From an uncultured bacterium (GTDB taxonomy: Bacteria; Bacillota; Clostridia; Lachnospirales; Lachnospiraceae): 10,032 nt of DNA. Under the pieces are notes generated by a model. The model did not search any database and was not told the DNA's origin. It saw only the letters and a list, made by a program, of their open reading frames with translations. Where the stretch lies: positions 1-10,032 of the forward strand of contig CAMGRE010000089.1 of assembly GCA_946061355.1 (NCBI GenBank), in the 5' to 3' direction. Positions within the stretch are counted from its first letter, which is position 1, and each line of letters starts with the position of its first letter. The position numbers were made by a program, and so were the translations under genes. Shown piece after piece: positions 1-5,495 of the stretch.

Positions 1-16
1 GGTTACGCGATTAACC
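1..16. promoter_or_regulatory. candidate LacI-family operator (GGTTA-N6-TAACC)
   Basis: The sequence GGTTACGCGATTAACC has perfect 5-bp arms (1-5 and 12-16) around a centre whose middle dinucleotide is CG. LacI-family operators are commonly even palindromes with a central CG, and this one sits 10 bases ahead of the Shine-Dalgarno of a LacI-family gene. I infer an autoregulatory site. The site touches the window edge, so arms could extend further left and the promoter cannot be seen. Confidence 0.4.
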
Positions 17-26
17 TTTGATTATT

Positions 27-33
27 GGGGAGG
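27..33 (+). promoter_or_regulatory. ribosome binding site deciding the LacI-family start
   Basis: GGGGAGG lies 9 bases before ATG 43. The alternative ATG at 85 would put the start right at the helix-turn-helix, as is common in LacI proteins, but it has only a weak, badly spaced AAAGGA upstream. The TTG at 25 overlaps this site and cannot use it. Confidence 0.6.
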
Positions 34-42
34 TTCCGTATT

Positions 43-1092
43 ATGATTGAGGTAGATCGGGAGAAAGGAAACAGGTCGCGGGTTATGGAAAATAACAGGG
101 TGAGGATTGTAGACATTGCGGATGAGCTTGGACTGAGTACGGCAACCGTATCCAATGTGATACACGGGAAGACACAGAAGATATCGGACGAAACGGTGAA
201 GCGCGTGCAGCAGAAGCTGGAGGAAAAGAATTATATCCCCAATATGGCGGGAATCCTGTTGGCACAGAATAATTCCCGGATCATTGGCATTGTGATCCAC
301 GATCATGAGAAATATGAGGGCAGAGTGCTGGAGGACGGCTTCATTGCAGCATCGCTGAACGCATTGGCAAAGAAAGTCAATGAATCCGGTTATTTCCTGA
401 TGGTAAAGACGACGAAGAACTGGAATGAGATTCCCAGGATCGCATCGATGTGGAATATGGACGGACTGATCCTGATCGGTTTTTGTGAGGCAGATTACCG
501 GAGGTTAAGAGATCAGATGCACATTTCTTTTGTGGTGTATGACGGATTCTTTGAAGAGACAGACAAAATTGTGAATCTGACGATAGATCATTATGACGGA
601 GGGTATCAGGCAGGACAGTATCTGAAAGAAACGGGACACAAAAAGGCGGTCTGTATTGCGGATAACTTTATTGCGGTGGACCGTGAACGGATCGAGGGCT
701 TCATCAGAGGATTTGAACCGGGGAATACAGAAATCCTGCAGATTCCGATGGCGAGGGCGGAGAGGATACAGTTCTATGAGGACAATCTGGACAGAATACG
801 GCAGTATACAGCAGTGTTTGCGGTATCGGATTACTATGCGTTGGATCTGATTCACTTCCTTCAGAGCAGGGGTGTGAACGTTCCTGGGGATATCTCAGTG
901 ATCGGATTTGATGACAATATCTATAGTGCAGGCAGTATTCCGCCGCTTACCACGATACGGCAGGATGCGGATCTGCGTGCTGAGCGCGCGGTTTCGGCAC
1001 TGGAACATATGAGGGATGGCGTGGAAACGGAGTTTTGTGTCACGCTGCCGGTGGAATTGGTCGTGCGCGACAGCGTCAGGAGGATGAAATAA
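43..1092 (+). CDS. LacI-family transcriptional regulator
   Basis: A 349-residue DNA-binding regulator of the LacI/GalR family, expected to be a cytosolic dimer or tetramer that responds to a small ligand, often a sugar. The N-terminal helix-turn-helix is at about residues 22-42 (DIADELGLSTATVSNVIHG). The hinge follows at about 63-78 (NYIPNMAGILLAQNNS) and keeps the minor-groove leucine, although the usual Ala-Arg pair reads Ala-Gly. The periplasmic-binding-protein-like effector domain covers about 79-344 and carries the family signatures VSDYYALD and VPGDISVIGFDD followed by PPLTTIRQD. The start at 43 is chosen for its Shine-Dalgarno; ATG 85 (MENNRVRIVDIA) is a real alternative giving 335 residues. 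The stop is one base before the MATE start, so the two are surely cotranscribed, and the exporter is the obvious target besides the regulator's own promoter. The effector cannot be read from sequence. Confidence 0.93.
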   Translation: MIEVDREKGNRSRVMENNRVRIVDIADELGLSTATVSNVIHGKTQKISDETVKRVQQKLEEKNYIPNMAGILLAQNNSRIIGIVIHDHEKYEGRVLEDGFIAASLNALAKKVNESGYFLMVKTTKNWNEIPRIASMWNMDGLILIGFCEADYRRLRDQMHISFVVYDGFFEETDKIVNLTIDHYDGGYQAGQYLKETGHKKAVCIADNFIAVDRERIEGFIRGFEPGNTEILQIPMARAERIQFYEDNLDRIRQYTAVFAVSDYYALDLIHFLQSRGVNVPGDISVIGFDDNIYSAGSIPPLTTIRQDADLRAERAVSALEHMRDGVETEFCVTLPVELVVRDSVRRMK

Positions 1093-1093
1093 G

Positions 1094-2473
1094 ATGGAAA
1101 TGACAACTGTATTGAATCAAAATCAGGAAAAATCTTTTGGGAGGACAGTGTGCACGATCGCGGTTCCGGTCGCGCTGCAGTCTATGCTGCAGTATTCCTT
1201 TTCCATGGTCGATCAGGTTATGATCGGACAGCTTGGAAGTACCAGTATTGCGGCGGTTGCTCTGGCGGCAAAATTTTCGTTTCTCTTTTCCGTGATCGCG
1301 GGAGCGGTCGCAACCGTGACCGGAATTATGATTTCGCAGTTTTTGGGTGCAAATGATGAGAAGGAATCCTGGAGAAGCTTTCATGTCAATATGGTAATGG
1401 CCGGTGTGGCGGCGCTTATCTTTACCTTGGCGGGAATTTTTCTGGCAAATCCCATTCTGAGCCTCTATACCGAGGACAGAAATGCGATTGCGGAGGGTGC
1501 AGTATATCTGAGAATCATTTCCGTCACCTTTATCCCGATGGCGGCGAGCACGATCGCAGCCGCCTGGCTCAGATGTAATGAGAAGGCATCGATCCCGCTG
1601 TATGCCAGCTTCGCGGCAGTTGCCTGCAATACCGGATTGAATTATATTTTGATCTTTGGCAAATGCGGATTTGCGCCGATGGGATCCAGGGGAGCCGGGT
1701 ATGCCACGGTTATCTCACAGTTCCTGAACCTGATCTTTATGATCATCGGTTTTCGGATCTGTATGCAAAAAGGGAAAAAGCGGATGTATCTGTCACTCAG
1801 ACTGACCAAGATGACTTCAGGGCAGTATCTGATGATCCTGCTTCCGATCCTTGTGAATGAGTTCCTGTGGAGTCTCGGAGAAAATGTGTATGCGGCGATC
1901 TACGGGCATATGGGAACGGCAAGTCTGGCGGCAGCAACGCTGACCAATCCGATTCAGGGACTTTTTACGGGAGCGCTCAGCGGTCTTTCGGGGGCAGCAG
2001 CCGTGATCATCGGCAAACAGCTTGGGAAAAAGGACTATGATCAGGCCTATGGGGATTCCAAGAAGCTAATGGCGTTTGGTCTGGCGGGAGCCCTGATTCT
2101 GTCAGCTCTTCTGATCACCCTCTCAGGATATTATGTCATGATTTATCAGGTGGAGCCGGAGGTGAAGCAGCTCACAAAAGCGATGCTGATCGTGTTTGCT
2201 GTATTTGCGCCGGTCAAAGTCTGCAACATGATTCTCGGAGGCGGTGTGATCCGCAGCGGCGGAAATACAAAGATCGTGATGATGATCGACCTGATCGGAA
2301 CATGGGGATTTGGGGTGCCGCTTGCTTTCCTGGCATCAAATGTGATGAAGCTCAGCGTGCCGTATGTCTATGCGATCCTGTCACTTGAGGAAGTGATCCG
2401 GCTGGGAATTTCACTTGTGATTTTCAGACGGAGGGTATGGATGCAGAGCATCGGACAGGAAAACGGGGATTGA
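1094..2473 (+). CDS. MATE-family multidrug/toxin exporter
   Basis: A 459-residue inner-membrane exporter of the MATE family (NorM/DinF type), which moves organic cations, drugs or metabolites outward in exchange for Na+ or H+. The length and about 12 hydrophobic helices fit the family. The two homologous MatE halves lie at about residues 20-180 and 246-405. The first has the typical early segment SMVDQVMIGQLGSTSIAA, and the second half repeats the pattern as AAIYGHMGTASLAA. A charged loop with Lys and Arg at 225-240 separates the halves. AGGAGG at 1078-1083, inside the end of the LacI gene, is 10 bases before ATG 1094. The one-base gap to the regulator implies tight coupling and regulator-controlled export. 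Substrate and coupling ion are not readable. No T-tailed terminator follows the gene. Confidence 0.95.
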   Translation: MEMTTVLNQNQEKSFGRTVCTIAVPVALQSMLQYSFSMVDQVMIGQLGSTSIAAVALAAKFSFLFSVIAGAVATVTGIMISQFLGANDEKESWRSFHVNMVMAGVAALIFTLAGIFLANPILSLYTEDRNAIAEGAVYLRIISVTFIPMAASTIAAAWLRCNEKASIPLYASFAAVACNTGLNYILIFGKCGFAPMGSRGAGYATVISQFLNLIFMIIGFRICMQKGKKRMYLSLRLTKMTSGQYLMILLPILVNEFLWSLGENVYAAIYGHMGTASLAAATLTNPIQGLFTGALSGLSGAAAVIIGKQLGKKDYDQAYGDSKKLMAFGLAGALILSALLITLSGYYVMIYQVEPEVKQLTKAMLIVFAVFAPVKVCNMILGGGVIRSGGNTKIVMMIDLIGTWGFGVPLAFLASNVMKLSVPYVYAILSLEEVIRLGISLVIFRRRVWMQSIGQENGD

Positions 2474-2499
2474 TGAAAGGGTACTTCCTGCGGTATAAT
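2470..2499 (+). promoter_or_regulatory. sigma-A-type promoter for nth
   Basis: TTGATG (2470-2475), which overlaps the MATE stop codon, is followed after 18 bp by a perfect TATAAT (2494-2499). Transcription would start near 2506, leaving a leader of about 130 nt before nth. The -35 matches consensus at four of six positions and the -10 at all six. Readthrough from the MATE operon is also possible because no terminator is visible between them. Confidence 0.6.
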
Positions 2500-2503
2500 C
2501 TAC

Positions 2504-2618
2504 GCGAAAGCAATGAGCAGTGCGTCTGTATCCTCAGGCTAAACCGGCTGCTTGCAGACAGATTTGCATGAGGATGCAGACATAGGGCGAAGCCCGCGAA
2601 TGAGCACTGCGAAAGCAG
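2504..2618 (+). repeat. palindromic, internally repeated leader element upstream of nth
   Basis: This non-coding stretch is dense in symmetry. GTCTGTATCCTCA (2524-2536) pairs with TGAGGATGCAGAC (2569-2581), 13 bp with one G-T. GGGC-GAA-GCCC forms a small hairpin at 2585-2595. CTGC-GAAA-GCAG (2607-2618) is a perfect hairpin with a GNRA tetraloop just before the nth Shine-Dalgarno. AATGAGCAGTGCG (2512-2524) is nearly repeated as AATGAGCACTGCG (2599-2611), and GCGAAAGCA occurs near both ends (2504-2512 and 2609-2617). TGCAGACA occurs twice (2553-2560, 2575-2582), so GTCTGTA has two alternative partners. It could be a mobile palindromic repeat (REP/MITE-like) or a structured 5' leader. No T-tract follows any hairpin. 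No other copy is visible in this window. Confidence 0.6.
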
Positions 2619-2620
2619 AT

Positions 2621-2627
2621 AAAGGAG
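2621..2627 (+). promoter_or_regulatory. ribosome binding site deciding the nth start
   Basis: AAAGGAG ends 8 bases before ATG 2636. This excludes the in-frame upstream TTG at 2552, whose 28-residue extension would be translated repeat element with no resemblance to endonuclease III. Confidence 0.85.
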
Positions 2628-2635
2628 CACAAAAA

Positions 2636-3274
2636 ATGACGAAAAAACAGCGTACCATAGAGATCATCAATCGTTTGAAGGAGGAATATCCCGACGCAGA
2701 CTGCACGTTGGATTATCGGGAGGCGTGGAAACTGTTAGTCAGTGTCAGGCTGGCAGCGCAGTGTACGGACGCCAGAGTGAATGTGGTGGTGAAGGGATTG
2801 TTTGAGAAATATCCCGATGTGGAAGCTCTGGCTGCGGCGGATGTCGCTGATATAGAGGCGATCGTGAAGCCCTGCGGACTGGGACATTCCAAGGCGAAGG
2901 ACATCAGTGCCTGCATGAAGATGCTGCGGGACGAATACGGCGGAAATGTGCCGGAGGATTTTGATGCGCTGTTGAAGCTGCCCGGAGTCGGCAGGAAGAG
3001 CGCCAATCTGATCATGGGAGACGTGTTTGGCAAACCGGCGATCGTCACGGATACACATTGTATCCGTCTGGTGAACCGGATGGGACTTGTGGATCATGTT
3101 AAGGAGCCTAAGAAGGTGGAGATGGCTTTGTGGAAGCTGGTGCCACCCGAGGAGGGCAGCGATTTCTGCCACAGACTGGTATATCACGGCAGAGAGGTTT
3201 GCACGGCGCGGACCCATCCGTATTGTGAAAGATGTTGCCTTGCGGATATCTGTAAAAAAGTGGATGTCAAATAA
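2636..3274 (+). CDS. nth: endonuclease III (DNA glycosylase/AP lyase)
   Basis: A 212-residue base-excision repair enzyme that removes oxidised pyrimidines and nicks at abasic sites. The length is typical for Nth. The helix-hairpin-helix LPGVGRKSAN (residues 115-124) contains the catalytic lysine K121 (E. coli K120), and D139 in VTDTH matches the catalytic aspartate (E. coli D138). The C-terminus has the iron-sulfur cysteines C189, C197, C200 and C206. Their spacing is C-X7-C-X2-C-X5-C, one residue longer in the first gap than the usual C-X6-C. C201 lies next to C200 and could be an alternative ligand. ATG 2636 is set by the AAAGGAG site and by homology, since the alignable protein begins there. 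It probably has its own promoter at 2470-2499 and is convergent with the hydrogenase-like gene downstream. Confidence 0.96.
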   Translation: MTKKQRTIEIINRLKEEYPDADCTLDYREAWKLLVSVRLAAQCTDARVNVVVKGLFEKYPDVEALAAADVADIEAIVKPCGLGHSKAKDISACMKMLRDEYGGNVPEDFDALLKLPGVGRKSANLIMGDVFGKPAIVTDTHCIRLVNRMGLVDHVKEPKKVEMALWKLVPPEEGSDFCHRLVYHGREVCTARTHPYCERCCLADICKKVDVK

Positions 3275-3319
3275 AAAACGGGAAGAAACAGCTGCATTGT
3301 GTGCCTGCTTCTTCCCGTT
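3271..3319 (-). terminator. intrinsic terminator between convergent genes
   Basis: AACGGGAAGAA (3277-3287) and TTCTTCCCGTT (3309-3319) form a perfect 11-bp stem with a loop of about 21 nt. Read on the minus strand, the stem starts 19 bases past the stop of the hydrogenase-like gene and runs into TTTTTTAT, a proper T-tract. Read on the plus strand, it follows the nth stop by 2 bases, but only the interrupted tail ATCATTATCAT follows, so termination of nth there would be weaker. Confidence 0.85.
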
Positions 3320-3338
3320 ATCATTATCATATAAAATA

Positions 3339-5273
3339 TTACTGTGAAAGTTCTTTCATTTTGTCATCAACCTGTTGGATGATGTCATCAATGATAGAAG
3401 CCTGACCGGAGATCTCCTCGGAGCTTGCCGCAAGCTGCGAGGTTTTTTCGTTCATATCAGACAAAGTACTGAGCAGGCGTTCCGTTTCGCTGTTCAGCGC
3501 TTCCAACGCGGGCAGAAGGTTTTCACTCTGAGCCTTTGACTGGTCAACAGCGCTCTTGGTCTGGAGGGACAGTTCGCGGACTCTGTTTGCGATCACGGCA
3601 AAGCCTTTACCGGCTTCGCCCGTTCTGGCAGCTTCGATGCTGGCATTGAGTGCAAGCATATTTGTCTGATTGGAGATCTTGATGATGGCTTCATTCATGG
3701 TCTCATATCCTTTGACAGAAGCTTTTACATCTGCAAGAGATTCCTGTAAGCCCCTGGCAAATTCCAGTACATCCGAGATCGCCATTGCCATGGAAGTCGC
3801 ATCGTTGGCGGAAGCCGTGTTGCCATCGGCAAGTTCTGCCATTGCCGTACGCACGTTGGCAAACTGTTCGGAGACGTTTGCGTAAATCTCCTGTTTCTTC
3901 TCGCTGTCCTGTTGAATCTGCTCGGAGATCATCTGAATCTGTTCCTTTTCCGCTTCAATGGATGCTTTTAAGAACTGTACACAATTTTCGGGAACATTGA
4001 TGCCGTGGCAGACTGCTTTTGCCATATCGGTACAGTTTTCATATCCGCAGGCACCGCAGTTGACGGACCTTTGGGCCTTGGTGACCTTGTTCATCATCTT
4101 GAAAGCGTTATCCATGGAGGCCGGATCGGGATCCTGCAATCGTCTCGAAGCGTTCTTGTTGTATGAGCAGATGAAATCCTCCAGCTTTAAGAAACTAAAC
4201 TGCTCATTGAAGAGTTTCAGTCTGTCAGCATGAGCGTTGTCCGTATTCCAGGGGCTCTTTTTGCCGGGAGTCTGATTACCTTTGTTGACGCGGAGCTTCT
4301 GGATCTCAAACAGGATATCCTCATCATCGGCTCTGGACTGATCCACGCCGGTACCGTATATACAGCCTTTCTGGCAGTTCAGTGCATCTACCATGAATGG
4401 AAGCGGTTTGCCACTCTGGACACGTTCTTTGTATTTGTCAAGGAAATGATAAGCGTGTTTATCTCCCTCGATCTGCCGAATCATATAATTGTTGCCCAGG
4501 AAATGCTCTACATTTTCGCGGAGACCGCCGGGCGTCGGATAGATGGATCCAAGACCGTACTCGATCTCATCATGTTCCTCCACGGAACCGAGATTCTGAG
4601 TTTTCAGATAGTCCATAAGATGGGCAAATGTAACATTATACTGTACATATGCTGCGTTGGCGGGTCTGGTGATCTCGGATTTCTTGGCAATGCAGGGACT
4701 TAAGAAGGCCAGCCGGTCTTCAATGTGCATATATTTCTTTGCATAGATGGCCGCACACATCATCGGGCTGTGCACAGGAACAAGTCTTGGAACCAGCTCG
4801 GGCACATATTTCTCAATATAATCAACGATCGCGGGACATGGCTGCGAGATGCCGCCTACAAAATTATGCTTGGTGATGTAGTTCAGGTATCCCCAGGTAG
4901 TGATGTCGGCGCCGAAGCTTACGCTGATGAAGCGGTTTACCCCTTTTGTTTTGAGGAAGCCAAGTACCTTCTTGTATTCCCTGGGATAGTTTGCAAGGAA
5001 CGCCGGCGCGATGAGCAGGCTGATCTTTTTGCCCGCGGCAAGATCATCAAAAAAGGCATTCGTGTCATCCTGATAACTTCTTGCTTCATGCTCGCAGGCA
5101 CGGATACAGTTTCCGCAATGGATACAGGCATCGGGATCTACCATAACCTTTGCCTGACCGTTCTCAGTCACTGCATGATTGGCGGACAGGATCGGACATG
5201 CTGCGATGCAGCGGTTACAGGCTGCACAGTTGTCATTGGTCAAAATAAGTCCGGTGTTGAGTTCTTTTGCCAT
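3339..5273 (-). CDS. [FeFe]-hydrogenase-like sensor fused to a chemotaxis signalling domain
   Basis: A 644-residue soluble protein with no TM segment or signal peptide. In order: two 4Fe-4S ferredoxin motifs (C16-C19-C22-C26 and C50-C53-C56-C60); an [FeFe]-hydrogenase H-cluster domain (about 80-310); a CxxCGxxxxC-type cluster motif (C406, C409, C414, probably C431); and a methyl-accepting chemotaxis hairpin (about 440-644) whose CheA/CheW-contacting tip is at about 530-570 (NQTNMLALNASIEAAR). All four H-cluster cysteines appear present: C146 in SQPCPA, C194 in SPCIAKKSE, and C300 and C304 in NCQKGC. K197 and E200 match the conserved second-loop Lys and Glu. The position of the proton-relay cysteine of catalytic enzymes (TSCCP) is proline here, as I recall for sensory group C hydrogenases. 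I infer an H2 or redox receptor for the chemotaxis array. H-cluster maturases (HydEFG) would have to be encoded elsewhere. AAGGAG (5289-5284) is 10 bases before the ATG. Confidence 0.9.
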   Translation of the reverse strand: MAKELNTGLILTNDNCAACNRCIAACPILSANHAVTENGQAKVMVDPDACIHCGNCIRACEHEARSYQDDTNAFFDDLAAGKKISLLIAPAFLANYPREYKKVLGFLKTKGVNRFISVSFGADITTWGYLNYITKHNFVGGISQPCPAIVDYIEKYVPELVPRLVPVHSPMMCAAIYAKKYMHIEDRLAFLSPCIAKKSEITRPANAAYVQYNVTFAHLMDYLKTQNLGSVEEHDEIEYGLGSIYPTPGGLRENVEHFLGNNYMIRQIEGDKHAYHFLDKYKERVQSGKPLPFMVDALNCQKGCIYGTGVDQSRADDEDILFEIQKLRVNKGNQTPGKKSPWNTDNAHADRLKLFNEQFSFLKLEDFICSYNKNASRRLQDPDPASMDNAFKMMNKVTKAQRSVNCGACGYENCTDMAKAVCHGINVPENCVQFLKASIEAEKEQIQMISEQIQQDSEKKQEIYANVSEQFANVRTAMAELADGNTASANDATSMAMAISDVLEFARGLQESLADVKASVKGYETMNEAIIKISNQTNMLALNASIEAARTGEAGKGFAVIANRVRELSLQTKSAVDQSKAQSENLLPALEALNSETERLLSTLSDMNEKTSQLAASSEEISGQASIIDDIIQQVDDKMKELSQ

Positions 5274-5298
5274 TGGTATGAGTCTCCTTAGTAATTTC

Positions 5299-5319
5299 TA
5301 TATGTACGAAAAGCATATA
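5299..5319. promoter_or_regulatory. short palindrome at the minus-strand transcription start
   Basis: TATATG (5299-5304) and CATATA (5314-5319) form a 6-bp inverted repeat around a 9-base centre. It sits just downstream of the expected start near 5322 for the hydrogenase-like gene, a position where a repressor would block transcription. The arms are short and AT-rich, so chance is a real possibility. Confidence 0.25.
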
Positions 5320-5328
5320 CGTAGTTTG

Positions 5329-5357
5329 ATTATACAGTAATATTTGGTGAATATCAA
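5329..5357 (-). promoter_or_regulatory. sigma-A-type promoter for the hydrogenase-chemotaxis gene
   Basis: On the minus strand, TTGATA (5357-5352) is separated by exactly 17 bp from a perfect TATAAT (5334-5329). Transcription would begin near 5322, giving a leader of about 50 nt. I see no flagellar sigma-28 promoter for this gene. Confidence 0.75.
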
Positions 5358-5366
5358 CAAAGAAAT

Positions 5367-5381
5367 TGTCACATTATGTCA
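5367..5381 (-). promoter_or_regulatory. two TGACA direct repeats upstream of the -35
   Basis: On the minus strand TGACA-TAATG-TGACA places two identical pentamers exactly 10 bp apart, beginning 9 bp upstream of the TTGATA -35 box. One helical turn of spacing next to a -35 suits an activator binding in tandem. The motif is short and no cognate regulator is identified. Confidence 0.3.
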
Positions 5382-5408
5382 GAAAAAAGAACTCAATTAA
5401 AGAATTTC

Positions 5409-5437
5409 GTGACTTTTAAGGATAGAGATAGTATGAT
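5409..5437 (+). promoter_or_regulatory. probable promoter for the HD-GYP receptor
   Basis: GTGACT (5409-5414) is followed after 17 bp by TATGAT (5432-5437). Each box departs from consensus, with four of six and five of six matches, so this is weaker than the divergent minus-strand promoter. Transcription would start near 5444, about 50 nt before the start codon. I see no c-di-GMP riboswitch in this short leader. Confidence 0.45.
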
Positions 5438-5480
5438 GAAAACAGTAGCAGTGTGATGTTCAGTCTGGTATGTGCAGTAT

Positions 5481-5486
5481 GAGGGG
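5481..5486 (+). promoter_or_regulatory. ribosome binding site deciding the HD-GYP receptor start
   Basis: GAGGGG ends 9 bases before ATG 5496. The in-frame GTG 5472 lies ahead of this site and ATG 5487 abuts it, so neither could use it. The protein from 5496 starts MGRKK and then enters its first TM segment, a normal positive-inside beginning. Confidence 0.65.
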
Positions 5487-5495
5487 ATGACGATA

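Noticed and set aside
25..42. TTG start at 25 for the LacI-family gene
   Set aside because: The codon overlaps the GGGGAGG ribosome binding site that serves ATG 43.
2456..2490. CAGGAA/TTCCTG inverted repeat after the MATE gene as a terminator
   Set aside because: It has only 6 bp, a loop of 23 bases, no T-tract, and overlaps the much better promoter boxes.
2552..2635. 28-residue N-terminal extension of endonuclease III from a TTG start
   Set aside because: It lies in the repeat-rich leader, lacks a Shine-Dalgarno and has no family similarity. ATG 2636 has AAAGGAG at ideal spacing.
3339..5273. Catalytic hydrogenase for fermentation
   Set aside because: The proton-relay cysteine is missing and the C-terminus is a chemotaxis hairpin, so a sensory role fits better than bulk H2 production.
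4230..5291. Open frames of 157 and 188 codons on the plus strand opposite the hydrogenase-like gene
   Set aside because: They are antisense to a strongly recognisable coding frame, show no domain-like composition and have no convincing start signals.
5398..5425. Sigma-28 (flagellar) promoter, TAAA followed by GGATA
   Set aside because: The spacing is 16 rather than 15 and the -10 lacks the GCC of GCCGATAA. The overlapping sigma-A-type boxes fit better.
5400..5495. Cyclic-di-GMP riboswitch in the leader of the HD-GYP gene
   Set aside because: The leader is only about 50 nt and lacks the conserved GEMM core sequences, so a riboswitch does not fit.
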